This document shows, in pieces, positions 1 to 8,771 of a DNA stretch of 64,000 nucleotides (position 1 is the stretch's first letter; each line of letters opens with the position of its first letter). The DNA is from Butyricimonas sp. Marseille-P3923 (GTDB lineage Bacteria > Bacteroidota > Bacteroidia > Bacteroidales > Marinifilaceae), in NCBI RefSeq assembly GCF_900184685.1, contig NZ_FXXL01000007.1, forward strand, positions 2,294,001-2,358,000, in the 5' to 3' direction. The notes beneath the pieces were generated by a model. The model was not told where the DNA came from. It saw nothing but the letters and a program-made list of their open reading frames with translations, and searched no databases. Made by a program: the position numbers and the translations under genes.

Positions 1-596
1 ACCTCCATCGTATAATAATCCAATTTCAAAAAGCGAAAAGGATTTTCGGTTACGACGTAAATATAGGGAGTATAATATTCCGTTGGAGAGCAAGCAACGG
101 CAACCGGCTCGGCACCCAAAGGTATTCCCGGATTATTCGACGCGTACACATCCTTTTCAAACCCTCTTTCCGGCCAATTATCATTGCGGAAAGAAATCAT
201 GGAACGCCCGTCATACTTACTTAACAGTAAAAGTCCCTCGTCATAAGGATTAGGTACCCGTAATTTAAATTCTTTGAAAATAGCCCCGTCCTCATTATAC
301 ACCTTCAATCGACAAGGGAAAAGTCCGCAACTATCATAAGCATGTTTCAAAACTCTCTCCGTGGAAACCACGTCATAATTGATCTGCCATTCATACGATA
401 AAGCCTTATCCTGACTTTCCTGTTTCATTTCCGGGGCTTCAATTTCGAATTCCACGTTTCTTTCCGCGTAATACAACGTATCCAACTCCGTCTTAAACGA
501 CAAGTAAGAAATGGCATTTTCACCCATTTTCGTCTGATCGTCCAAACAACCTATCAACGAAAACAACACACCTGCTATTAATATCAATTGTTTCAT
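1..596 (-). CDS. PKD-like surface lipoprotein, 3' end cut by window edge
   Basis: The reading frame is open from an ATG at 594-596 to the first base of the window, so only the N-terminal ~198 residues are seen. It begins with a short lipoprotein signal (MKQLILIAGVLFSLIGC), followed by a beta-rich region. The stretch EGLLLLSKYDGRSMISF resembles the PKD-like lipoproteins often found last in Bacteroidales SusC/SusD operons. It lies 31 nt downstream of the DUF4843 gene and should be in the same transcript. By analogy it is a cell-surface, ligand-binding accessory of the SusC/SusD pair, but the ligand is unknown. The family call is moderate; lipoprotein export is clear. Confidence 0.6.
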   Translation of the reverse strand, partial: MKQLILIAGVLFSLIGCLDDQTKMGENAISYLSFKTELDTLYYAERNVEFEIEAPEMKQESQDKALSYEWQINYDVVSTERVLKHAYDSCGLFPCRLKVYNEDGAIFKEFKLRVPNPYDEGLLLLSKYDGRSMISFRNDNWPERGFEKDVYASNNPGIPLGAEPVAVACSPTEYYTPYIYVVTENPFRFLKLDYYTME

Positions 597-627
597 CTAT
601 CTCGCTTTTTAATCCATTAAAAATCTA

Positions 628-1320
628 CTACTCGTAAGGCCATGGTGCCGATTCGGGAAATTCCATGCCATACTCGGGATGCAACTTAAAGTAATCATAC
701 ATCTTTTTCCCACACAGAATCACTTTAATCATACTATTCATGTAATCTTCAAAACTTATCGCTCCTCCCCAGAACTCCATCATCTTCTGGTACTTCTCCG
801 GTCTATAAGCTCCCCAGTACATAGCCTCTAAAGCATACCACCAATCAGGTTCCTGCAAATAATTACTAAACACAACCTTACTTTGTAATTTTTCCTGTAC
901 CCCTAACCCAAACATATCATTTGCCTCCAGCTCCAACACGATCCGGTACACCGTGTCCACCATCGGGTCTATCCTACTCCTCAACAATTCTATCGGGATA
1001 TACGCGTTCACGGAATCCTTGTCCACCACAAATTCTGTCGACAATGAAGTATAAGAATCTCCCGGGGCTGTTGTCAACTCTTGATTCACGTTTATTTTAA
1101 ACATTCGATTCTCCCCGAGAGGTTGCCCCAACACCTTCACCGGAACCTTCACCGTGTAAGTTTCCACATCCATCTGCATCTCCCCCAACCGGCAAACAAG
1201 ACTGTCCTTCACAAAATAAATCCGGTCTTTATCCTCATAATACCCGCTCTCTCCATTTTCATCACACCCTATAAACAGAGAGACTGTAAACACAATCAAC
1301 AATATATATAACTTTCTCAT
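628..1320 (-). CDS. DUF4843-family lipoprotein
   Basis: A 230-residue lipoprotein with signal sequence and lipobox ending in FIGC (Cys19). The central region (DTVYRIVLELE, then KVVFSNYLQEPDWW) and the C-terminal WGAYRPEKYQKMMEF match what I recall of DUF4843 proteins, which occur almost only in Bacteroidetes SusC/SusD operons. It starts 11 nt after the susD-like stop and precedes the PKD-like gene by 31 nt, so it is part of the locus 1 operon. Likely role: surface accessory protein that helps capture the substrate; no enzymatic motif is visible. Confidence 0.72.
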   Translation of the reverse strand: MRKLYILLIVFTVSLFIGCDENGESGYYEDKDRIYFVKDSLVCRLGEMQMDVETYTVKVPVKVLGQPLGENRMFKINVNQELTTAPGDSYTSLSTEFVVDKDSVNAYIPIELLRSRIDPMVDTVYRIVLELEANDMFGLGVQEKLQSKVVFSNYLQEPDWWYALEAMYWGAYRPEKYQKMMEFWGGAISFEDYMNSMIKVILCGKKMYDYFKLHPEYGMEFPESAPWPYE

Positions 1321-1331
1321 CTCTTTACATT

Positions 1332-2810
1332 TTATTGGTTAGTAACTCCATACTCCTGTTCGGACTTGGGCCACGGGAGAACGAATACATCTTTAGACGG
1401 AACCACATCCACTTTATCCAGAAAATCTCGAAAACCCAAATTATGACACTTGTAAAAACTGAACATCTGCCCTTCCCCGTAAAATTCCCTCGTGCGTTCC
1501 CTCGTCATCTCCTTCAGAAATTTATCTTGAGAATCCACCAACGAAGCTTCAATGTCAGCCAATCCCCGGCTACCGCGAACCGCGTTCAAATAACCAAGAG
1601 CCTTCTCTTTATCTTTCGAATAATTAGCCTCAGCTAAAATATAGTACATTTCAGGCAAACGTACCAGACAAGTTCCGTTAAAATACTGTGTCGGCTTATT
1701 ACTCGCCCCTTCCGTCGGGCTTAATAATCGAATAAAGAAATGCCCCTCGTACCCTTTATCCTGAAAAAAACTCGTGTAACGCAAATCCTTACTATCTGCC
1801 GTGAATTGCGACACCTCATATAAAGCCTTTATATCCGCCCGCAACGTTGCATTCAAGGTAACGGCACTCTGCAAGAACAATTCTTTATAATCCGTGTACA
1901 TCTTGTTGGTAAATAACCCCCAAATTAATTCCGTGTGCGTACCGTAGCGTTTTACATGCTCAAAGTTCTGTCGTTCCGTCAAGCCCACTCCCGGGGAAGC
2001 AATCACCTTTTCAGCATAATAAGCGGCACTATCCAAATCCCCTCTGGTATAAAATACTCTGGCCTTAATTGCCCACGCCGCGTACAAATTACAATGTGAA
2101 TAACGTTTTCTACGATACGAATCTACTGTTGTCGTATTATAAATATCGCCATCCCCGGCTAAACTACGGGCAGCCTCACTCAAATCCGCCAATACATTGT
2201 CATAACATTGCGCCAACGTGTATACTTTTTTACTACTTAAATCAAAAGTATAGGCATAAGGAACACCACCCGCGTCGGGATTCATCCGGTAATTATCACA
2301 GAACAGACGCATCACCTCGAAATGTAAAAAAGCTCTCACCGCGTATGCCTCTCCCTTGATTAACTTCAGATCAGGATCTTTATTCAAATCCTCTCTATCT
2401 ATGTTGACAATCACATTATTCACGTAAGAAATACTCTCGTACAACTTCGTCCAGACAGATTCAATTTGCTTTTCCATCCGCTGATCCTTATAATCATAAA
2501 TCGAGGCATATTTAATATAAGCATATTTACTTCCAGCCCACCCGTCACTTGCATCAGCAAATTGTCCGTATTCATCCCCGAATTGCTGACCGAGAACATC
2601 CGCCAATCCCCAATTCATCATCATCCCGTACAACTCCCCCTGTGCCATAGACGCGTAGATCCCGTACATTGCGTCCCGGTATCCCTGCACATCTTTAAAT
2701 TGTTCATCCTGCACTAGCTCACCCTCCGGCTTGATATCCAAAAAGCTGTTACAACTGCCCAAAGAGAACAGTACCAGCATTGCCATCCAAATATATCTTC
2801 TATTTTTCAT
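1332..2810 (-). CDS. SusD/RagB-family nutrient-binding lipoprotein (locus 1)
   Basis: About 492 residues from the ATG at 2808-2810. An upstream in-frame ATG at 2837 would overlap the susC stop and add a non-signal tail, so the later start is preferred. Lipobox SLGSC is followed by NSFLDIKPEGE, the typical mature SusD N terminus. TPR-like helices (YAVRAFLHFEVMRLF; ARVFYTRGDLDSAAYYA) and a C-terminal RTREFYGEGQ match the RagB/SusD family. SusD forms the lid on the SusC barrel and binds the substrate at the cell surface. It lies 23 nt after the SusC-like gene. The substrate cannot be read from the sequence. Confidence 0.9.
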   Translation of the reverse strand: MKNRRYIWMAMLVLFSLGSCNSFLDIKPEGELVQDEQFKDVQGYRDAMYGIYASMAQGELYGMMMNWGLADVLGQQFGDEYGQFADASDGWAGSKYAYIKYASIYDYKDQRMEKQIESVWTKLYESISYVNNVIVNIDREDLNKDPDLKLIKGEAYAVRAFLHFEVMRLFCDNYRMNPDAGGVPYAYTFDLSSKKVYTLAQCYDNVLADLSEAARSLAGDGDIYNTTTVDSYRRKRYSHCNLYAAWAIKARVFYTRGDLDSAAYYAEKVIASPGVGLTERQNFEHVKRYGTHTELIWGLFTNKMYTDYKELFLQSAVTLNATLRADIKALYEVSQFTADSKDLRYTSFFQDKGYEGHFFIRLLSPTEGASNKPTQYFNGTCLVRLPEMYYILAEANYSKDKEKALGYLNAVRGSRGLADIEASLVDSQDKFLKEMTRERTREFYGEGQMFSFYKCHNLGFRDFLDKVDVVPSKDVFVLPWPKSEQEYGVTNQ

Positions 2811-2833
2811 ATTATTCGTTTTAGTAGTTCGTA

Positions 2834-5800
2834 TCAAAATGCTGCACTAAGCGAAAATTCGAAACTCCGGGCAAAAGGGTACGAGAACCCTCGTTCCTGC
2901 TTGATCGTTGAAGCCCGGAACACATCATTCATCAAAAACTCCACCCTCAAACGGCTTAAATAAAGTTTTTGACAAATCTCCGGGGTAAAATCATATGAAA
3001 GACTCAAACTCTGCATATTAATCATATACTCGTCCCGCACGAAACGACTGGTAATATCGGGAGTTGTCTGATCCGCGATATTCTTATATTTCACCCGGTC
3101 CCCCACCTCTTTCCAGCGACTTTGGAATACCCGTTTATCTGCATTCCGTCGCGGATTGGCACCTTCAACCCGAGTCACCAACGTCTGGTTATAAACCGTC
3201 GCACCCAACTCGTAATTAAACAACATATTCAAAGCGAAACCTTTAAACGTCAAATAGGTACCCAACGTCCCGGACACCGTTGGGTCCGAATCCCCGTACG
3301 TCCGCTTATCCCAATAATTATAAATAAAAGTCGGGACACCAAACCGATCAATAAAAACCTCCTGCCCGGTAGCCGGATCAATACCCCCGGATTTCACGGC
3401 CTTCACGGCACTCAATGACTCTCCTTCCACGTAAACAGGGGGTGGCAACAACGTCCCCTCCGCCGTATTCAACTCCTCGTTCATCTTCTCCAAGGCATTA
3501 CTGATCTTTTTAATTTTATTCTCGTTATGCTGCATATTCAACGATAGCGACCAATTCCAACTTTTATTGGAAACCGCAACCACCCGGGTCTGGAACTCGA
3601 TACCGGTATTCAACAATTTACCCATATTCTCTTTTGCCGTGGTCGTTCCCACGGAAGGAGCTTTCGCCACATCCAACAGCAAATTATCCGTTGTCTTGCT
3701 ATAATATTCCAACGTGAAATCCAACCGGTTCTTAAACAAAACGACATCCAACCCGACATTATAAGTCAACGCCCTCTCCCACTTCAAATCCGGATTGCCG
3801 ATAGCCATGGGAATCGCCCCTATCCCCTTATCATAATCCAAACCTGCATCATATTTATACGTTGTCATTGCCTGATAGGGAGAAAAAGAAGCGTTACCCG
3901 TGTATCCCAAACTCCCGCGCAACTTAATCCTATCCGTCGAAGACATATTCAAAAATTTCTCTTTATGAATATTCCACCCCAACCCTAAACTCCAGAAAGG
4001 CGTAAAACGCTGATCTTCGCCGAATTTGGAAGACCCTTCATACCGGATTGAAGCATCGGCAAAATAACGGTCATCATAAATCACGTTAGCGTTCAGGAAC
4101 AATCCCATGGAACGTTCCAAATCCTGACTTCCGCTCGGGGTCGCACCTTCCGGATACCTTGTGGCAAAAGCGGGATGTCCCAGCTTATCCGAATAAAGTC
4201 CCACCCCCGCGTAACCATTACCGTTCCTTTCCGAGGACTGTACATTCCCGCCCCCCATCGCGTTCAACAATGTTCCCGTCCCGAACATCTTATTATAAGA
4301 CAGAGTAACACGCCCTTCATAAGTCATCGCTTTATTATTCGACACCTCTATTCTCCCGGATTCCGAAGCATCCTTATTCCTGAACTCGTACGACTCCGGA
4401 GAAGTAAATTTCTCCGTATCATCTTTTGACTTATTCAGCGAGAAAAAACCTTCCACCCGAAAACCCGGCAACACCTCTACACGCAAATCAAGCACATTAT
4501 TCAAATAAAATTGTTCACTTCGATCATAACTACCCAGCGTCGCCTCGAACAACGGATTGGAAACACCAAAACTCAACACCTTATTCAACGTTCCATCCAA
4601 ATTATAAGCCCGATCATACGGGTTCAACTCGACATATTTATTAAAAGTGCCGTAAGGTGATTCCTCGCTATTCACCGAGGTAATCGTCGTCGTGTTCGAC
4701 ACGTAAACCTTATCCTGTTTATTATACGACAACCTGAAGTTCAAAGAATAACGATCACGTTTTGATTCTTTCATCACCCCTTGTTCCGAACCGTAACGGG
4801 CTCCCAGAGTATAACGGATATATTCATCTCCCCCGGCAATATTCAGATTATGATTCTGTGAAACAGAATTACGTAACGGTTTGGACAACCAGTCCGTATT
4901 CACACCTTCCCGTACCCGCTTGAATTTTTCATTATACACGGCATCTTTCTCGTATTGCGATTTTCCACTATCATCATACACCTTTGCCAAACGCTCGTAC
5001 TCCAATTTTTCCGCCGCGTTCAACAAATCATAATCCCGCACATCCGGTATCGAAGTCCGTAAAGTTCCGCTGTAAGAAACCCTCAACTTTCCGGCACGCA
5101 AAGGTCTTGTCGTGATAACCACCACGCCTTTTGCCGCTTTAGAACCGTATAACGCGGAAGCCGAAGCATCTTTCAACACGGTCACCGTTTCCACGTCATT
5201 CATATCCATATCGAAAACATAATCCAAATCGACCTCAGCCCCATCCACGATAAAGGTCGGTACATTGGAAGAACCCTCGAAACTACTCCGGCCGCGAATC
5301 AGAATCTCCGGTCTCGTGTTCGGGTCTGACCCCATATCATTATTCTTCACGATTTGCAGCCCCGGAACAAAAGCCGCCAAGCTCTGTAACAAACTCTTTG
5401 TCCCCACGCTCATCAACTGCTTACGGCTAACGACAGTTGCCGAACCCGTGAAACTGCTTTTAGCCTTATTCCCCATACCGGTAATAATAACTTCCTCCAG
5501 TTCTTCCTCGTCCGGTTGCATGACTATTTCAAGTCCCTCCTTCACGTACTCTTTTATCTCCCGTTCCTGAGTGACCATTCCGATAAAAGAGAATACCAGC
5601 GTAACGGATTTCTTTTCAGCATCCAAAAACTCTATTTTGAACTTTCCGTTCGCGTCTGTCGCCGTTCCGGTCTGCGTACCCTTTATCACCACCGTCACCC
5701 CGGGCAGAAGCTCACCTTTATTATCCTTCACCACCCCGGAAATCCGCCATACATTCTTTTTCTCATCCGTGGCTTTCTTCGGGGTAATAATAAACACGTC

Positions 5801-6130
5801 ATCCACGATGTGATAAGTCAATGACGTTCCTTTCAAAACTTGGTCCAGAATCTCCTGCACCGTCGCGTCCTTCGCGGACACGGACACCTTTACCCCGGTA
5901 ACTTCGTCATCATTGTAGAAAAACTCATAACCGGACTTCTCCCCAAGTTCATTCAACACATTCAATAAACTCACGGACTTTTTCTCCATAGACAGTTTCA
6001 CGTTCTGCGCAACGCCACGCGCGGACACGGACAATACCGCCAGTAAAGATAGAACAAGACATAGTTTCATAACTGTACAAATTTTCCTAAAAGCAGGTTC
6101 CCCCGCTCTTACATTCGGTTTTTTTTTCAT
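2834..6130 (-). CDS. SusC/RagA TonB-linked outer-membrane transporter with STN domain (locus 1)
   Basis: 1098 residues. N-terminal signal region (to about 42), then an STN domain (about 43-115, VKLSMEKKSVSLLNVL...) of the kind that talks to a FecR anti-sigma factor. A carboxypeptidase-D-like repeat follows (about 128-210, GVVKDNKGELLPGVTVVIKG), then EEVIITGMG, a plug domain (FIVDGAEVDLD, VLKDASASALYGSKA) and a long beta barrel ending in Phe. It imports a ligand across the outer membrane with TonB energy. The STN domain and the upstream sigma/FecR pair indicate transport-coupled autoregulation. The SusD-like partner follows after 23 nt. Confidence 0.93.
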   Translation of the reverse strand: MKKKPNVRAGEPAFRKICTVMKLCLVLSLLAVLSVSARGVAQNVKLSMEKKSVSLLNVLNELGEKSGYEFFYNDDEVTGVKVSVSAKDATVQEILDQVLKGTSLTYHIVDDVFIITPKKATDEKKNVWRISGVVKDNKGELLPGVTVVIKGTQTGTATDANGKFKIEFLDAEKKSVTLVFSFIGMVTQEREIKEYVKEGLEIVMQPDEEELEEVIITGMGNKAKSSFTGSATVVSRKQLMSVGTKSLLQSLAAFVPGLQIVKNNDMGSDPNTRPEILIRGRSSFEGSSNVPTFIVDGAEVDLDYVFDMDMNDVETVTVLKDASASALYGSKAAKGVVVITTRPLRAGKLRVSYSGTLRTSIPDVRDYDLLNAAEKLEYERLAKVYDDSGKSQYEKDAVYNEKFKRVREGVNTDWLSKPLRNSVSQNHNLNIAGGDEYIRYTLGARYGSEQGVMKESKRDRYSLNFRLSYNKQDKVYVSNTTTITSVNSEESPYGTFNKYVELNPYDRAYNLDGTLNKVLSFGVSNPLFEATLGSYDRSEQFYLNNVLDLRVEVLPGFRVEGFFSLNKSKDDTEKFTSPESYEFRNKDASESGRIEVSNNKAMTYEGRVTLSYNKMFGTGTLLNAMGGGNVQSSERNGNGYAGVGLYSDKLGHPAFATRYPEGATPSGSQDLERSMGLFLNANVIYDDRYFADASIRYEGSSKFGEDQRFTPFWSLGLGWNIHKEKFLNMSSTDRIKLRGSLGYTGNASFSPYQAMTTYKYDAGLDYDKGIGAIPMAIGNPDLKWERALTYNVGLDVVLFKNRLDFTLEYYSKTTDNLLLDVAKAPSVGTTTAKENMGKLLNTGIEFQTRVVAVSNKSWNWSLSLNMQHNENKIKKISNALEKMNEELNTAEGTLLPPPVYVEGESLSAVKAVKSGGIDPATGQEVFIDRFGVPTFIYNYWDKRTYGDSDPTVSGTLGTYLTFKGFALNMLFNYELGATVYNQTLVTRVEGANPRRNADKRVFQSRWKEVGDRVKYKNIADQTTPDITSRFVRDEYMINMQSLSLSYDFTPEICQKLYLSRLRVEFLMNDVFRASTIKQERGFSYPFARSFEFSLSAAF

Positions 6131-6179
6131 AACTTTGTAATGTTAAATTGTTTGTGGTAAAATCAATTTCTCACTTAAG

Positions 6180-6212
6180 ACAGGACGTGTTAGCCGCACT
6201 TCCTGTTTTTTT
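6180..6212. other. Hairpin between fecR and susC genes (locus 1)
   Basis: ACAGGA-c-GTG (6180-6189) pairs with CAC-t-TCCTGT (6197-6206), followed on the plus strand by eight T residues. It sits directly at the fecR stop codon. Read on the operon strand (minus), the hairpin is preceded by the A-run and not followed by T, so it is not an ordinary terminator for fecR. It looks like a terminator only for plus-strand transcription. It could be an RNA-processing or stability element between the regulatory and transport genes. Confidence 0.4.
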
Positions 6213-7372
6213 TATTGTATCATAATCGTCGTTCCCCGTATTTTGAATTGCACGTCGGAAGTCATCTCTATCATCTTCAACGCTTGAGTGATCTCCGTGT
6301 ATTTCGGTATAGTTCCCGTGAAACGTTTATCCTTCATCGAAACATTCGAGAAAACATACTCCACGTTATACCAACGCGATAATGTTCGCATAACCCCTTC
6401 CAAATCCTCGCTCGCGAACGAAAAACGTCCTTTTATCCATGAACTGTACAACCTCGTGTTCACCTTTCGCACCTCCAGCATCTCACCCGACAACACCGCC
6501 TGCTCTCCCGGGCTCAACACCACCTGCTTCCCGTTCTCCTTATCGTTTACCTGTATCCGCCCCTTCTCAAGAGTAGCGTGACATACCTTTTCATCCGGAT
6601 ACACGGATAAATTGAAAGAAGTCCCCAACACCTTTACATCCATTCCCCTCGTATCTACTATAAAAGGAGCCTCCTCGTTCGGTGCTACTTTAAAATAAGC
6701 CTCTCCTGTCAATTGCACGCGCCTTTCCGTCCCGACAAAATGTGACGGGTATCTTAACTCGGTATCACTATTCAACCAAACCTCCGTCCCGTCATCCAAC
6801 GTAATCTGGAACTCACCACCCCGCGGGATCTTCAATGTATGCCATTCCGGTATAGTCGAAGCTGTAGTCTGATGATATTTCAAACGACCGCCTTCACTGA
6901 GCTCCACACGTTCATTTCCGGCAAACACAAGCGTAGTATCCTTCATTCCCAAAAGCGATACTTGTTTTCCGCTCTCCGTGATCAACACGGCGTGCGAACT
7001 TCCGGGAAGAATCCGTACACTCTCCGCCACTTCCACCCCCGGACTGTCATACGCCTGCCAATAAAACACCCCGGTCAAAACCGCGACAGCAAACACCGCA
7101 GCAACCGCCACCCAACGAAGCAACACTCGGGATTTCTTGCGAGGCACCTTATTCATCTCCTGCCGCAACCTCTTCCATCGTCCTGCCGTATCGAACGAGG
7201 CATAAATAACCGCATCCCGCCGGAGCACGTCCTTACTCTTCAACTCCTCCAACAACTCCCCGTGACGACGATCCCGCGCCAACCATTCCCGCAACACAAC
7301 CTGTTCCTCCGTGGAAATATCTCCCCGCAAATAAGCAATAATCAATTCATGTATTTCCTTTTCTATTCCCAT
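6212..7372 (-). CDS. FecR-family anti-sigma factor (locus 1)
   Basis: 386 residues: a cytoplasmic N-terminal sigma-binding region (1-80, with LRGDISTEEQVVLREWL), one membrane segment (about 85-108, LLRWVAVAAVFAVAVLTGV), a periplasmic FecR domain (IPRGGEFQITLDDGTEVWLN...) and a C-terminal DUF4974-like STN-contact domain (LEGVMRTLSRWYNVEYVF). It relays the state of the outer-membrane SusC transporter to the ECF sigma factor encoded 68 nt upstream. Order sigma, fecR, susC on one strand is the standard arrangement. Confidence 0.92.
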   Translation of the reverse strand: MGIEKEIHELIIAYLRGDISTEEQVVLREWLARDRRHGELLEELKSKDVLRRDAVIYASFDTAGRWKRLRQEMNKVPRKKSRVLLRWVAVAAVFAVAVLTGVFYWQAYDSPGVEVAESVRILPGSSHAVLITESGKQVSLLGMKDTTLVFAGNERVELSEGGRLKYHQTTASTIPEWHTLKIPRGGEFQITLDDGTEVWLNSDTELRYPSHFVGTERRVQLTGEAYFKVAPNEEAPFIVDTRGMDVKVLGTSFNLSVYPDEKVCHATLEKGRIQVNDKENGKQVVLSPGEQAVLSGEMLEVRKVNTRLYSSWIKGRFSFASEDLEGVMRTLSRWYNVEYVFSNVSMKDKRFTGTIPKYTEITQALKMIEMTSDVQFKIRGTTIMIQ

Positions 7373-7440
7373 CTTTCACGTTCATTTACACCAGAAACAC
7401 ACTCGTCCGGCAAATGGGTGACACGGAAGTAAAAAATATT

Positions 7441-8034
7441 TTAGAATCCCGGGAAGAACATCCCTACATAAACGAATAAATCCCCCAAACGTACCCTCAA
7501 AAAAGACTTTGCCCGTTGCTTTTGAGTTTTAATCGTGTTCAACGAAATTCCCAACTCCTCGGCAATCTTCTTATCCTCCAGCCCGTCAATATACGATTTC
7601 TTGAAAATCTCCTTGCTCTTCTCCGGCAATTCGTCTATTGCCCCGAAAAGCTCCGCAACAACCTCAGCACGAATCTGCTGGCACAGGAAATAATCCTCGT
7701 CCAATTCCTCCCGGTTCAAATTCCGGTAATTCCGATCCCGAATCTCCAAATCACGTAAATAATTCAAACAACGATTCTGCACGCTATTATAAAGAAAAGT
7801 CTTAATCGTTTTCAAATTGGGAAAACTCTCCCGCTCCATTTTCCAGAACGAGAGAAACACCTCCTGCACGATATCCTCCGCCTCCTCGCCATCCCTCACG
7901 ACACGGGCGGCAAAAAAACACAAGGGTTTATGAAAAGCCATGAACAAAGCGTGGAAAGCCTCTTGCCTTCCTTGTTTCAAACTTTCTAAAAACCCCTCTG
8001 AATGAATGTTTATAGCCTGCATCCGGTTCGTCAT
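7441..8034 (-). CDS. ECF sigma-70 factor (locus 1)
   Basis: 197 residues with sigma region 2 (LCFFAARVVRDGEEAEDIVQ; LKTIKTFLYNSVQNRCLNYL) and region 4 (ELPEKSKEIFKKSYIDGLE; KIAEELGISLNTIKTQKQRA). It belongs to the Bacteroidetes ECF type paired with FecR and drives the downstream susC operon. The first ATG is at 8032-8034, only about 8 nt after the predicted transcription start. A second ATG at 8020-8022 (MQAINIHSEGF) would give a leader of about 20 nt, like that of the second ECF gene in this window, and is an equally good start. Confidence 0.92.
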   Translation of the reverse strand: MTNRMQAINIHSEGFLESLKQGRQEAFHALFMAFHKPLCFFAARVVRDGEEAEDIVQEVFLSFWKMERESFPNLKTIKTFLYNSVQNRCLNYLRDLEIRDRNYRNLNREELDEDYFLCQQIRAEVVAELFGAIDELPEKSKEIFKKSYIDGLEDKKIAEELGISLNTIKTQKQRAKSFLRVRLGDLFVYVGMFFPGF

Positions 8035-8048
8035 CTAGTAATTAGATA

Positions 8049-8078
8049 CAAAAATAAGGATTATTTTGTCAATCCAAA
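8049..8078 (-). promoter_or_regulatory. Promoter of ECF sigma gene (locus 1)
   Basis: On the minus strand TTTG (8075-8078) and TATTTTTG (8049-8056) are separated by 18 bp, close to the Bacteroidetes housekeeping consensus TTTG-N19-TAnnTTTG. Transcription would begin near 8042. Confidence 0.7.
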
Positions 8079-8114
8079 ATAAATGCAACGATACACGCGG
8101 GGCAAATATTCGGG

Positions 8115-8149
8115 CAATAAAAAACGAGGCCTGTCAAAAGCCTCGTTTT
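8115..8149 (-). terminator. Terminator of the 74-residue exported-protein gene
   Basis: A perfect 10-bp stem, AAAACGAGGC (8121-8130) and GCCTCGTTTT (8140-8149), with a 9-nt loop, gives a T-run when read on the minus strand just after the stop at 8172. The stem is symmetric enough to work in both directions. Confidence 0.8.
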
Positions 8150-8171
8150 CCTATTCTTTACAAAAGCCGAT

Positions 8172-8396
8172 TCAAGCTTTCCTCTTCGTGCTTACAACCA
8201 CCTCGGGCAAGCTCACGGGACCGTAAATCACATCTTTTCCCACTTTCTGTACTTTCACGACCTTGGAAGTAGCGTTAAGATTCTGTTGCTTAGCGTAAGC
8301 ACACTCTATTCCGTTGGTCTGAGTTTTTGCTAAACTGATTCCACCTACAAACAATGCTAACATCCCGATGCAAACTAATACAATATACTTTTTCAT
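8172..8396 (-). CDS. Small exported protein, 74 residues, unknown function
   Basis: The protein has a clear Sec signal (MKKYIVLVCIGMLALFVGG, probable cut after SLA), leaving about 50 mature residues that are basic and Ser/Val-rich. There is no lipobox. The last residues, SLPEVVVSTKRKA, resemble the TonB-box/plug junction motif (EVVVT) of SusC proteins. It has its own promoter and a strong terminator, so it is a real monocistronic gene. I do not recognise a family. Bacteroidales encode several classes of such short secreted peptides, some with signalling or peptide-modification links, but none is shown here. Confidence 0.65.
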   Translation of the reverse strand: MKKYIVLVCIGMLALFVGGISLAKTQTNGIECAYAKQQNLNATSKVVKVQKVGKDVIYGPVSLPEVVVSTKRKA

Positions 8397-8465
8397 ATCA
8401 TTATTTTTTTAAATTATTATTCTTATTCATTCTTGCCATATTGGCTTTTGTAATTTCTTACGATA

Positions 8466-8473
8466 CAAAGGTA
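8466..8473 (-). promoter_or_regulatory. -7 element for the small exported protein
   Basis: TACCTTTG on the minus strand matches TAnnTTTG; the -33 position holds only a weak TTTTC. Predicted leader about 60 nt. The rest of 8474-8705 is AT-rich and I see no gene in it. Confidence 0.5.
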
Positions 8474-8705
8474 AGGCATTACTCCATGAAAATGAGATTA
8501 TTACTGTTATACTTTAGTTGAGGTAAGGTTAAATATTTGTTAGTCTTAAAAATGACAACTATTTTTTTAAGAATTACATTTCAATACAAATACAACTGAT
8601 AATCAGCACATAACACCATCACATCTCCTCGTGAACCGAAGTTAACAAAATCCTAATTCACCTCCCTATTCTGAAATTTTATAACAAATCATCCAAGCAA
8701 GAAAA

Positions 8706-8736
8706 CAAAAAAAAGACTGCCAAAAAATGGCAGCCT
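8706..8736 (-). terminator. metG terminator
   Basis: Read on the minus strand, GGCTGCCA, six T, then GGCAGTC is followed by a run of eight T. The hairpin lies about 35 nt after the metG stop. Confidence 0.8.
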
Positions 8737-8771
8737 CAAAGTATATTCTTCAAAAATTGTTCATTTCCCCG

